Assembly: GCF_009727055.1 (NCBI RefSeq)
Contig: NC_052357.1
Coordinates: 88,212,587 to 88,276,586, forward strand
Length of the DNA stretch: 64,000 bases
Origin: Benincasa hispida
Lineage: Eukaryota > Streptophyta > Magnoliopsida > Cucurbitales > Cucurbitaceae
Direction of reading: 5' to 3'
The translations under genes and the position numbers were made by a program. The notes under the pieces are model-generated. The model saw only the letters and a list, made by a program, of their open reading frames with translations, ran no database searches and had not been told where the DNA came from. Of the stretch, positions 46,753-60,400 are shown piece by piece. The first letter of the stretch is position 1; each line of letters starts with the position of its first letter.

Positions 46753-49463
46753 AAAATAGCCTAACACGTGAAACGATGCTTACATTGGCATGTATTGAAT
46801 AGTTACGTTACATGTGAAATGAAAACGAGTTTTATCGTGTTGATCTTTTTGTAGTCACTCTTTATGTGCACCTAAGGGTTAAAAAAACATGTCAATGCAC
46901 GATAATTTGTATGACTTTTTTTTATTATTATTAAATAACATCATAATTTGAACATGTTAATGGATATTTGAATAAATTGATTATAGAAAACGCTACAAAT
47001 TAAATTATCAACTAAGATGTATCTATGAGGTTTCTATCAAGCTTGTAGCACTTAATTTATATACATGACCACTTATACAAATATAACATATTTTTGACGA
47101 ACTGCAATAAGATGTTTGAAAATTATTTACTAATAATTTATTAATAGAATCATTAGTAAATTATCTGATCGAGACAAGTTAATTGAATAAAAAAACGTAA
47201 ACATAAACACAATTTAATTGATCGAGACACCTGTTATAGGGGAAAAAAAAAGCACAATAATTTTGAATCTCCCACTACACGGGTTGAATTAAACTTTCAA
47301 AAGTACCCTAAAAAAAAATTGAAAAACACCCTCGTTAGATCTTGATGAAAACTATTGTTATTTTATTTAAGAAAAGAACCTATAAACTTTAAAAGATATA
47401 TACATTTTTTTAAAAAATGTCTTTAAACTGAAAAGAAATGTTAAAAAATACCTTCACCGTTAGCAAGTGAATGAGAATTGTCGATACCTTGTTGCAAAAA
47501 CATGCATATATGAACTTTCAAAAGTTGTATCGGTACACTTAAAAAGAAAGATTAAAAAGTGCCCTCATCGTCTGTCTATGACTCGTCGCCTATCTCTTTC
47601 TACTCAAATATATGGACCTAATACCTGTTTATTTTTGTGTTTTCTCTCTATCCCTTCTTCAATACCCTGTTACTCTGATCATTATGTACTGCTTGACCTT
47701 TGTTATCTAAAAAATGGGAAAAAAAACCACCTTTAGTGAAAATACTTAAACTACATCCAGAAGAAAAATATTAATGAAACCATCCATAGACATCATAACT
47801 TAAATATTTTACAAGATTGTAAGCCAGTGGTTGAGTGACTATTAATAGCCAAATACATTTTTTTTTTTATTATTTTTTTTTTTTATATTTCGCTATCTAT
47901 TGTTTTGATGAGTTTAAAGGGAGATCTTGATCTTGAGATTTTTGTGATTAGACGAATGATAGAAAAAACGAGAGCATTTAAATGAACACAAAATACGGTG
48001 TATTTGTATAAATTATTTTAAAATTGGCTCTTTTCCAACTTAAACAATTTTAAATAAATAGATTACAATACTAATAGTAAGAGCATTCATTTTTTTTAAT
48101 ATTAAAAACATCAATGCAACTTTTGAAAGTTTGAGAACATTTTTAAATCGAGGTATTAACCGTCTTCATCCACATACATCATAAATGTATTTTTGAACAT
48201 TTTTAACATATTATTGAAACTTTTAAATATTTTTGAAACAAAATATTAACGGGTTCCATCTAAAGCTAATGATAAGGTAGTTTTGAACATTTTTTGTCTT
48301 TTTAAATTTAAACTTTGGAAAGTTCAAAGATATTTTTGACGCAAAGTACAAAATTATTATTTTTATAATTTATCATAAAACAATATTATAAAAATAGGGC
48401 TGAAAGAGCAAAAAAAAGAAAAAACATCCAAATTAGAGAGAACAACATTCAACGATCATAAAGGAAAAATATAATCCCAAAAGACTCGAGACTCCTGAAA
48501 GGAAAGAGTAGCGATTTTGATAAACAAAAACAACTTCGAAAGACTCTTCAGGAGCCATATAACGAACTACGAGATTGCTCGACTTTAGACAATGGGCGAA
48601 CGAGACAGCTCTCACTTCTCGAACAAGCCTTCTAATTTCGTCAACCACTGGATTAGTTATAGCCACGCGAACTGGATTTATGGATCACATTACTCGTATT
48701 TTGGGTGTCATTATTTTTTATTTTTCATGTGAGGAAATAATCGAGTTTTTATCTTTATTTATCTTTAATCCTTCAAATGTAGCCTATTCATTTACTTTTT
48801 TACCGCTGTCTTTTCAAAAGGCAAGTTTTTCAAACTTCTATACCCATCTTTTCTCCGGGGTCATATCTCATAAAATATAAATATATAAACCTCATATAAA
48901 AAAAGAGCTTCGAAATTTGACTAACATCAATACTTCCTTTTTAGAATATACTAAAATAACTACTTCATTAACAAAACTACAAAAGTGCAAATATATTATT
49001 TTAACGTCAATAACTTTTATTCTCTCACTAAAAGAATAAGCCCTTTTTTTTCCTTTTCCCAATAATTAGAGTCAATTTTCAAATTCAACCTAGTTACCCC
49101 CCCCAAAAAAAAAAGAAAAAAAGAACCACAAATCTTACATCACTCTTTGAAAAATAAAATTGATATATTCAACCTTAAAATTCCAACACAATATTTTCCA
49201 CTTATGGAAAAGGTAAGAGATAATTTAGTATTAATATTTTTCAAAATTAAAATATTGGCAAACAAAATAAATAATTTTTTAATAAATTAAGTAAAACAAT
49301 GGAATGGAATTGTCTCCAACAATTTTGCTAAATTGGATATTAATCATAATCAAAAACCAAAAAGGAAACAGTTTTACAAAAAAGGGTTGTCCAAAGCTTA
49401 TCCATTTGATGAAAGCAAAATCATTAAATAGGGAGATGGATTTTGTTAATGGAATCTCCCTCT
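46753..49463. other. Intergenic, with one weak RNase H-like trace
   Basis: No functional gene is recognised. Phrases such as CTTTCAAAAGT, ACCCTC(G/A)T(T/C)G and their complements recur at 47280-47600 and, inverted, at 48110-48340, which suggests a worn inverted-repeat element of about 1.1 kb. T-runs lie at 47860-47885. Confidence 0.45.
48510..48666 (-). pseudogene. Possible RNase H-like (RVT_3) fragment
   Basis: The minus-strand frame from 48666 reads NPVVDEIRRLVREVRAVSFA, then HCLKSSNLVVRYMA. It resembles the final helix and strand of plant RNase H-like domains (pattern: DxIRxLLRxxxxVSFxHxxRxxN..A). Only about 40 residues are covered, with nothing recognisable before or after, so it is a relic at best. 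Confidence 0.35.
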
Positions 49464-51412
49464 TCACTTGAATCCAATGAATTGCAGTGTGAAAGAAAAT
49501 GAAATCAGAAGCTTTGGGGGTTTATAAAAATAATCCCAAAAAATGGGGGAAGGCCAAGGCAGAGTGGGTCGTGACTCAAAAATGGGGGAAAGCCCGAGTG
49601 GGGAAAGAGAAAGAGAAAAAGGGGCGAGAAGAAACGGTTTTGGTGAGAGAAAAGGCGAGTACTTGTAGATGGGTTTTGCCATTTGTTGTACTTGGGGCAA
49701 CTGTTCCCTTTCTCAAAGCTATCTCGCTTTCTTGGCTCGGTGACCAACCCTGAAGAACTTGCTGGAGATGATGAGGATGGTGATGCGAAGGGAAAACGCT
49801 GTTCTGATTTTCCTTTGGACTTTTCTTCACATCGGTGCCATACCCATTACCATTTTCAAATCTCTTAACCCTAATTCATCTTGTGATTCTTGATTCCACT
49901 TGCATGTTGATGGCGAATGCACTGCCTAGTTGAGGTGTTTTTTTTTTTTTTTTTGTTGTGGGTTTGTTGTTTTTTTCTTTTTTTCCTTTTTTCTTTGTTG
50001 TTTGCCATTTCGACTTAGCTAGAAATGGATGAATGTGGTTTATATGTGCTGTTTGATGGAGTTGGATTGAGGGGAGAGATGAGATTCATGCGGTTTCTGA
50101 CAATTGGCCTTGTGAGATTTCTGCAAATGGGTATGAATAGGTTTTTTTAGAATTTTGTTTTCTTCTTCTCGTTTGTCGGATTTCTGGAAACTGGTAATGT
50201 AGTTGAATGGTTTATGAGTTAATTGCTTGGATTTAGAATAGAGAATTTGATACAAGGACCTTTTGGAAAAGGGTATCTCATGCATGTTTGTTTCGTCTAA
50301 TCATCTATTCTATTTGAAATGCCGAGTGTCAAAGAATGTAGGGATAGACAGAAACTGCTTGAGGGGGTTGAGCAACCGCTTTCATGGCTCAGTTCTTTGC
50401 TTTTGGCTCCAGGGAAGAGAAATAGGGGCGGGTAGTTTAAGAAGTTAGCCTTTCTGTGGACAATTAAAATGAGAATGTAGAAACGCCATTTCTTAACAAA
50501 CTTATGAGATTTATGGACGAAGAAAGCAGGAGTCGCCCCTTCCACACATTTTTCTCTCCTTTTAGCTTACCTGGTCATTTGTTTTAAACAATAGGAAGAA
50601 GAAAATCCGAAGAATTATTTTCCAAAAAGTAAGGGCAAAGCATGCGAGAGAATTATTTCTAACTTGGCAGTCATTCTTTAATGTTTTTATCTCATCAATG
50701 TTCAAAACAAGCAACATGGATTGTCGGATCGTGGATGTAATTGACGAAAGATTTACGAAAATGTCAAAGAATATGAAAGTGCGGGTATCAATGACTTTCT
50801 TCACTTGCTTTATTTGAATTTTATTGAAGTGAAATGAAATTGGTGCTAACGGTATATAGAGTTTGAAGTAGTTTAAAATTTCAATTCTCTTCAAGGCTTT
50901 AGTGGCGTAGGAGTTAAGAGAAATGTTTAGCATGTCAAATTCCTTTATGCCTATCTTCTCTGCATATACATACGTACCACTCATTTTATTTATAGGACTC
51001 CATCTTTCTTATTACTTAATAATTAATGAACAATAAATAATTGGTACTAGAACATTTTCTCTTGCAGATTTGAGAGTACTTTCTCAGATGTGTTCCTTGT
51101 GCTATCCTAAATTATAGGAGCGTGTAGCACATTTTATTACTTTCTACCAGTGGCTACTCAACATAACCCTCCTTGTATAATATCATCATTGGCAATTGCT
51201 TTCACTATCTTTTATCCACATTCAATGTCTGATGTTATGTTATTACTTGTGTTCTTTCGTTTGGAGCTGATTTAAGTAAAAATTCTTATTTTTCTAAATG
51301 CTCAAAAGTATGGTTTGATTTCTTATGTTACAGGTCCTGCCTTCTGAATTAGTGTATGCATAGGGTGGATAAGTAAGGGTTGGTAGCTTAAGAAGCTTAC
51401 TGATCCATCGTC
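49464..51412 (+). other. 5' UTR and leader intron of the IDM1-like gene
   Basis: A GC-richer block at about 49500-49940 probably holds the first, non-coding exon. A donor TTGAG|GTGTTT near 49936 and a clear acceptor (TTATGTTACAG|GTCC, about 51333) bound an intron of about 1.4 kb. Frames in the first block overlap on both strands and do not resemble known proteins. The promoter and transcription start are not fixed. Confidence 0.5.
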
Positions 51413-54400
51413 ATGGATTTCCAGGATGATGGCTTTGAGGGATCTGTAAACGAAGAAATTATTTTTAAGGAAGTTTTCTTTGGGAACGGTTCTAGCCGTT
51501 CCAATATGAGGTGCCCTCGCAAGACATTTAGTTATGAACATGGGCCCTGTAAAATTAACGATGCATCTTTATGTTCAAGTAGTGAACTCTCAACAGTGTC
51601 CAGTTATTCATACTCGAGAAATATAAAGCTTGATGAATGTTACAATCCTACGGAGAATATTAAGACCAGTTCTGCACCTGATAGTCTTCCATGCAAATGG
51701 ACTTCAGTGGAAGGGGACAATGTGAATGCAAGTGCCAAGCGAATAAAACTGTCTACTGATGAAGCTTCTGATTCTGTGCCTAATCTAGTTAAGGTTAAGG
51801 AATCATCAGATAGTGTAAGAGATCCTGTTTCCACTAATTGCTGTCCAGTTGAGGACTGTGATTCTGAATCATTTACATTCCACATTGTAGAATCGTCTAG
51901 ACAGGGAATTATATCAAGTTGCTATCTGCTAAAACACTTTGTAGAAAGGGACAGTAATCTGGGTGATCCTGATGCCAAACGAACATCATTGAATTTAGAA
52001 GGTAATGATGAACCCAATATGGTGAATAAAGTTAGTGCTTCGCCCGTTTCCCAAGAGAGCTCCATGACCAGGCTGTTGGTAGCAAGTCCTGATACACTCA
52101 ATGAGAAGTTTGGATCTCCACTACATCTGGAGGTAGGACAAATGAAATTTCCATGCCCAGAACTGGATGCTTCCTTGAAGACAGATTTGAGTAGGGATCC
52201 CCGTCCTCTTCTCCACTATCATGTTGTTCACCTATTTATTGCAGCTGGATGGTCTATTGAAAGGGTCAAAAGACCTTGCAGGCGTTATATGGAAACAGTT
52301 TACAGATCACCCCAGGGAAGAGCCTTTCGTGAATTTTCCAAGGCTTGGAGGGCTTGTGGTGAACTTCTATTTGCTGACAGGTGTAGTTTTGTAAAGGAAG
52401 TTGACAGCAAAGAATGGACTGGCATTCATCAATTCTTATTTGATCTTTCTGACACATTGTTAAAGGTTGGGAAGGAAATGAATCAGTTAGGGGCTACAAC
52501 TTCATTGGCTCAATGCTGGGTTATTCTAGACCCCTATGTGGTGGTTGTGTTCATTGGCAGAAAGATCGGTACACTTAGGAGGGGAGATTCAGTTAGGGCT
52601 ACCTGTAGTATTGGGGTTAATGGGAACAATAAGACCGAAGCTTTTGTGACATTAACAAATGAAGACAATAGTATTTGTAACCTGTCTGCTGACAAAAATG
52701 CATCGCCACTACATGATAATTCACCATCTGCCAAGAGTGCATTGACAGAGGCTGCATTAAAAGATCTTGATGGGGGCAATTGTGCTTTTGATGAGCAAAC
52801 CTGTGATACAAGTTTCTCTCATTACTATGGGCATACAGAAGATGGAACAATGAAATTTCTGACAAGGGTGTCTAATTATGACCCCAATTTTGGGAATGGT
52901 CTGAATTGCATGGGCAGTCATTGTAATGAACCTGGGAACAAGATAGACACTGAGGATTTAACTTCATTACCTGCTTATTTTTCAGGTTCCTCCTGCAAAC
53001 CTAGATGTCTGGCTGATGGTCCTGTTCCATCTGGAAATTCAGATAATGTTGTCAGAATTTCTGGCCTTACATCTCCTGATGAGGATAGCACTTTATATTG
53101 TTCGGATGAACAGACCTCTGAAAATCATGTTGAAAAGCCTAATGAAATGGTGAAAAATGTACAAACGTGTTCCCTAGTAGAAGAAGAAAAGGTGGAAGTC
53201 CCACTCGATGATAAGGGGGATAATAATTTGGAAGAATCTCCAAATGACTGTCCAAACTATACAAGTGACGATTTATCTCATTCTTGTGCCTCAGGGGTTG
53301 TACAGAAGTCTTCACAAAATGAAGAAGGTGGGCTGCACTTTTCAGCATCAATGCTCAAAACAGAGAATAAAGTTCCTCCCATACATTCTATTTTGAAGAA
53401 GAAAGGGCGTCGAAAGTGTAAAAAGATATCTGAAATTAAACCTTCCTTGCCACCTCAGATTGATATTGTGAGTGTGACACCTGTAAAAAAAACTGAGTTG
53501 TGGGATATTGATGGGAATTGCTCTCAGTTAGATATGATTGAAGACCAAAAATCTCATATAGCTGATACTAAAATCGTGGACAGTCATGAGAAGAGCTTGT
53601 CTCTCAGTCCTATCTCATGCCATTCTGAGAGGAAAGGTTCAAAGTTCAAAAAGAATTTTGACAGTCTTAAAGGTTCAAAAACCAGAAAGAAGAAATTGAA
53701 TGAATGTCAAATTGAAGATGATGACCTATTAGTTTCAGCCATTATTAGAAACAAAGATGTCAGTTCAAGTGCTGCCGGATTTTCCCATATAAGAAAATAC
53801 TTAAAATCTAGAGCAAAAATGAACCGCAAAAGACAAAAGAGTAGTTGTAAGTTGCTCCTAAGAAGCTTGGGTAATGGGGAAAAGAATTATAAAGATGGCA
53901 AGTGGTATGCTGTAGGGGCCAGAACAGTGTTGTCATGGTTGCTAGATGCTGGGGTTATATCCTCAAATGATATAATCCAATACCAAAGCCCTAAGGATGG
54001 TAGTGTAGTTAAATATGGTAGAATCACTGGAGATGGCATCATCTGCAATTGCTGCAATGTGCTACTCTCAATATCTGAGTTTAAAAGTCATGCAGGTTTC
54101 AAATTTAATCGCCCTTGTTTGAATCTTTTCTTGAACTCTGGGAGGCCTTTCATGTTGTGCCAGCTTCAGGCCTGGTCAACTGAGTATAAGACAAGGAGAA
54201 GTAGGACCAGAACAGTTCAAGTTGATGAAGATGATCGAAATGATGATTCATGTGGGATTTGTGGTGATGGTGGAGAACTAATATGCTGTGATAATTGCCC
54301 CTCTACATTCCATCATTCTTGTTTGTCAATTCAGGTTTGTCTCTTCAATATGTGTGGTAATTTGATGATGAATCTCTCATGTATTCTTACTGCATACTAG

Positions 54401-57400
54401 ATTTGCGATACTTGTACTAACTCTTTAAAACTACTTTAGGTTTTCTCATTTTCAATATGGTCATATTCATTTTTCTCTCTGCTTGAACATGTCAGAACTT
54501 AAAATTGTTCTGCAAGCTTCTTGAAATTTGTTAGCTGAATAGGCCACAGTTCTCTGGTAAATGGCATCATATCTTCACAGTGAACTGTAGGACGGAAATC
54601 TTAGTAGATGTAAAGCCACTGTGCAGGTTCTCTTATGGGGATTTGCTGATAGATTGAGTGGTTCTTTTGTGGTAACAGCGTTTTGATTTTTTGCAGTAAA
54701 TTTATTAAACAAAATTTCTCTGAGTGTGTATAATTTTTATTGATTATAGAGCTATGGATTTCCAAATAAATTCAAACATTTTCAAAGACTGAAAAATTAT
54801 GAAAAGCGAAGGATAAGACACAAAGGATAATTACAAAACTCTCAAGGTTACAAACATCCAAAAGAAGGTGTTAGATAACCTATAACCCCATAACCCCACC
54901 GGGGATTCTCCACCTCTGCAAAGTTCTCTATTTTATCTTGAGCCAGTTGTTTTATAAGTTAGCAATTAAGGCAGCCCTCCACAAAGCTCTACAAAGCTCT
55001 TTGATCATATCTAAACAGAGAATGGACACACCTCCAACATTGAACAACTTAATCCATTATATATTGTTGAACTGACTTGTAACTAATACAAATACGATGT
55101 TTTTTTTTTCCATCCAAGCTAGCTCATGTACCTTCTGAGTTGCGACTGATTCCATGGTTGGTAGAGTTGCATTAAGTTCATGTTCTTAGATGCACAGATT
55201 CTGTCTTACTCTTACTAGGCACAATTAGAAGAGCAAAAACCGCCAAAATTAGGTGCTAGATATGAGCGGCAATTGTAGATATTGCCAAGAGATCCGATTT
55301 TTATTTTATTTTATTTTTCCTTAGCAAGAAGCAAACTCTACAATACAAGGGAGCGAAAAAAGAAAATATAATTTACAATGGAAAAAAACGCAAAACCACG
55401 TGTGGCATAAAACTTGAAAAGAATATCCAACAAGGAGATCGGAAAGAGAACACCAACAAGAGGCCAACAAATGAACTGAGCCGAACCCAACATTGAAATG
55501 AGTAAAGGACTGCTCGATTGCATAATGGTGAGGAGATGACGAAGAAGCCAAAAACAACTAAAGACCGAGATCTCCTCTACTTCAATGTATGAATGTTAAA
55601 ACTAGGGACTTTCCAGAATAAAAATCTTCAACCAATGACCAAATTAAAAGTACAAAAAGAGTCCACTTATTGCCAAATCAAAAAGATAATCAGGAAAGGT
55701 GCGAACTAGACTTAAAAACCCTAGAATGATAAAATGAAAATTTTACTGATAGCAACCAAAAAAAAGAAAAAAACCCAGCCACCCGCTCTTGAAGTCTATA
55801 AGAACTTAATAAATTTAGCATCAAGATTAAATCTTAACTCGAGGAAACAGGATAGTTTTTTTCATCTGCAATTTACCTTTATTGAAGATGAAAACTCGGG
55901 AGGAACTGAACTTGTCTTTGCAACTGGCGAATAAAGATCAATGTTCAAACAAATAATCTTGGACATCAACCGAGAATAAGTTTTCAAAAGCATGAACAAA
56001 AGAATCAATAGCATAAAGAACTTCAATTTCTCTTTAATTAACTTCAGATTCAGCTTCAGAATCAATATCATTAATACAAGAATGGAGGACAATTTCCTTG
56101 GGAGGAGAAGAACTAAAGGTGCTGTTAACTTGGCTGAAATTGCAAACGTGGTCATGGTCACATAGCATGACAAAAAGTGCTGATAACTTGGTTGATACTT
56201 TTATTTGCTCTTGGAAGTAGGCTAATGTTGGCGTCGTGTAAACAGACTACTGATTGACATTCGAGAGTGTGCCTATTTTTCTTAGCAATTTATTTGGTTT
56301 GAAACTTTGTATGTATCACTGGAAAACAATAAATCAAGCTTCTTATTTCCTGCAATGTATAAGAATCTCATTGTAGCTCTTTTCTCGGGCGATTGAGTTG
56401 GAGAATTGCTGGTTTTTGTTGTTGGTTAATTTCCAGTTTTCTACAATTAACTAAATGTCTATAACTATTGAACTTCTTTAGGAACTCCCTGAAGGCAACT
56501 GGTATTGCTTGAACTGTACTTGCCGGATATGTGGTGGTCTGGTGAATTATGAAGAGACTTCAAGTTCTTCTAATGCGTTAAAATGTTCTCAGTGCGAGCA
56601 AAAGTGTAATTCCTATGCCTACCTAGAATTGTTTACACACGTATACACATACATACACATATACATATACACATACATACACATATACATATACACATAC
56701 ATACACATATACATATACATATATACACACATACATATACATACATACACACACACACATATATATACATATNATATACATATACACATACATACACATA
56801 TACATATACATATATACACACATACATATACATACATACACACACACACATATATATACATATACATATACATACATACATGTATATCTAGATAGATAGA
56901 TATGTATGTATGTATGTGTGTGTATATATATATAATGTGTGTATATATACAAGAAAACTCTGTTAGTGCTTGATCGATTTATTGCATTTGATAATTAAGA
57001 ATAATTGTTTTAAATGATGAAACTGTTGGAAATATTTTCAACTATAGCAAAATGTCACTGTCTATCATGATGATAGATGGTGACATTTTGCTATATTTGT
57101 AAATAAATTAGCTCATTTTCCTATATTTGAAAACACCCCTTTGATTAAACTCTTTCCTTTATATTTTATAAAGCTCGAAACTTGCATGCCAATTTCTGCA
57201 AGGATAACGCATTACTTGATTTGTTTGAATTTATAATTTAGGAAAAAAAGTACCTTTTTAGTCCCTGAGTTTTAAAGAAGAGGTGTTTGGCCCCTAAGGT
57301 TTCAAATTGGCCAATTTGATCCCTGAGTTTTAATAAATAGGTTTAAAAGGTCCCTGCTATATTAGTTAGGTATTTTTTATTTTATTTATACCAATATTAC

Positions 57401-60400
57401 ATTTTTTAAATAAATAAATAAAAAAAGAAATGTTCTCTCACCACTTTCTTCCCATTTTTTCTCACCTCCCTCGGTTTCTCTCCATTTTTCCCTCTCCTTC
57501 AACCCCACAAGAAGCTTTAAGATAAAAAAATCTCCCATGTTGCAATACAATTTTTTTTTTTTCTAATTCAAATATGATCCCACCGTCCCTTTGATTTAAG
57601 CTTGAGGACTTGAGCTTTTTTCAGCATGGGAGAATCAACTTTCTGGTGAGGTCTTGCTGACGATATTTATAGGGGTTTGTAGTTTGGAGGTATTGGACCT
57701 TTTGAAGAATGGGTTTTCCAGAGGATTTTAATTGAGGGAATTTATCTTCTTTGAATCTGTGGAGAACTGATTTACCGAGAATATTCACCATGAAAATTAG
57801 AAGAATTTGGAATTTGTAGAGTTCGTAACGGGGCAGAACAATTTTTTGGTCGTCGTCTGGAGTGTATTCTTTTGTTTCTCTTTGTTTTTTTCTTTTCATT
57901 TTCTTCATGCAAGCTTCCTTAATCCTTATCACCCCTCCTTCCTTTTTATAGTTGCTATTGTTGCTGAATATAATGTATTAGATGCTCTGTACCTTGGATT
58001 TGAGCTCCAAGAAATATAGTTAGTGATCATTCACAGTAATTCACCTTAATTTGGAACTCTAATTGTAGTAGGAGGGACATTTTAATTTGAAGAAGAGTAA
58101 GAATGGGAGGGAAATAGCCCGTGGGATTGAAGGCGAGGGAAAGATGGAGAGAGACTGAGGGAGGAGAGAGAAAATGGGAAGAAAGAGGTGAGAGAAAACA
58201 TTTATTTATTATTATTATTTTTTTAATTTTGAAATTGTATTATTACTATTAATATAATTAAAAAAAAAACCTAATTACTGTAGCAGGGATGTTTTAAACC
58301 TATTTATTAAAACTCAAGGTTTCAAATTGGCCAATTTGAAACCTTAGGGACCAAACGCATCTATTCTTTAAAACTACTTGGGGGCTAAAAGGGTACTTTT
58401 CCCTATAAATATTTCTGCCTAAGGACTTCTTTTTCATCAATTATTTACTGCCTCTCCACCCCCCTCCTCGTTATAGATATTGTGAGGGAACAAGTTTAAT
58501 CAGTAGAATAATATGCACTAAAAGGACCAAGCTGGGAAAAGCAATCCCAATGGCACTAAAAGGAGTTGAGAAAGAGACCTTTTATTGAATTTTAGGTTAA
58601 TATTATGCTAAGCACATCATTTAATATCCTTGTAGAGGCAACATGGTAAACTTAGAGTCTAATCTGTTGCTCAGCTGTTGTAGATTGTTGGCATCTTGAG
58701 GAGGATTTCCCCCCCTTTCTATTTGTGCTCAAGTTCTTATGAGGGAACTCCTGAAAATGGGGTATCGCATCCTTCTAACAACTAGTTGTTGAAACAGATC
58801 ATGGGCAATGCCTGAAACAAAAAGACATTGATTCTGGAGTAGAATCTCATATTTGGTTTTGTAGCTGGAGTTGCCAGAAGGTATTTTTGCATGATTCTTG
58901 TGTCTTATTATTTCTATTATGGATGACAAATTTATTGGATTTGGTGAAAAATGGCATGATGCCTTACAGATGTAAATTTAAAAAGATTTCCAAAAAAAAA
59001 GAAAAAAAAAAGAGCAAAGATATTCCAAACAACAAACATTTTCAATTGCCGAGTTCGTCACAGATGACATGCCTTTGATTTTGGCGTTAGTTAGCTTGTA
59101 CATCATATGATTGATGTTGTTGACCTATGTAATGCATGCCTACTGTGTCTTCTTTAAAATGTGTTCTGATTGTGACCATTTATTGTTGATCTTACTGATT
59201 CTGATTATTTACATAATGTTGTTCACTGATGTGCGCAGATCTATACTGCTCTTCAAACACGACTTGGATTGATTAATCAAATTGCAAATGGACTTTCATG
59301 GATGCTTCTTAGATGCATTCATAACGACCAGAAAATTCTGTCTACCCCACGCTTAGCTATGATGGCAGAATGCAATTCCAGATTAGTAGTGGCTCTTACC
59401 ATCATGGAAGAATGCTTTTTGTCCATGGTAGATCCAAGAACGGGAATTGATATGATACCACATCTGGTGTACAGCTGGAAGTGAGTACCTTTTTCATTTG
59501 CTTCTTTTTCTTTCTTGGTAAGAAACGTACTTTTTATAATCAAAATGGACAATAGAAGGAGAGAAAATGATACATCCTCTCAACCCAAAAACCAAAGGAG
59601 GTCATAAGAGTACCTCCTCTCCTCCCAAAGGAGGTAAGAACTCATTTGTTTCTCTTTCTTTATTTGGTAAGAAACTTACTTTGTATAATAAAAATGGAAA
59701 ATTCAAGGATTGAAAAGGATACATCCTCCAACCTACAAAAACCAAACCAGGTCACAAGAGTACCTCCTCTCATCAATATTTAGTAAAGAGGGGGTGTAAT
59801 TTCAATATAATTTGATCACCAAAAATCTGCATTAAATTTGAGAAATTCCCCAAAATCTGAAAAACTAAAACTGTCTTAAAAGATCTTGCATTTCTTCCCA
59901 GCCACAATTTCCAAAAGCAGGTTTTCTCACTTTTTTCACAAGTGTTTTGGCTTTCATATTGAATGGCGCACCATGGGTACCACATTTATTTATGGTCACA
60001 TTTGTCTAAAGATCCTTTTCTTTGTGAATCAACCTCCAAAGCCATGCAAGGAGGAGCATTCTTCCCTTCTTTCAAAGATTCTATTCCAAGACCGCCTGAA
60101 ACAAGAGGAAACCAACAAGGCCCACCTTTAACAGCTCAAGCACCATCCCAAATGAAGTCTCTAATATAATATATGGGCTCAAGAAATTTTGTGGGGGCTT
60201 TGAAAAGAGAGAAATAGTATGGAAGAATTAATCGACCCAAAGTGAGTCCGCCTCCTTTAGAAATGGCAATGTTTCTTTATTTTGCCATTTTGGCCTTGAT
60301 TTAATCCAAGAATGGCCCATGAAGAGTCACCCTTAGATTTTTCTCCAAGAGGGCTGCAATTTGGTCTTTGGGTTCCCAAGAATGGCCCATAATTGAAAGG

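Noticed and set aside
49499..49868. Frames on both strands in the leader of the IDM1-like gene
   Set aside because: Mutually overlapping, no homology, best explained as non-coding first exon. A small upstream ORF role cannot be excluded but is unsupported.
55321..55557. 78-residue minus-strand frame in intron 1
   Set aside because: No known motif. It lies in repeat-like intron sequence.
56509..56952. Frames with Tyr/Ile/Thr/His repeats on both strands
   Set aside because: By-products of the microsatellite; the true exon 2 ends at 56605.
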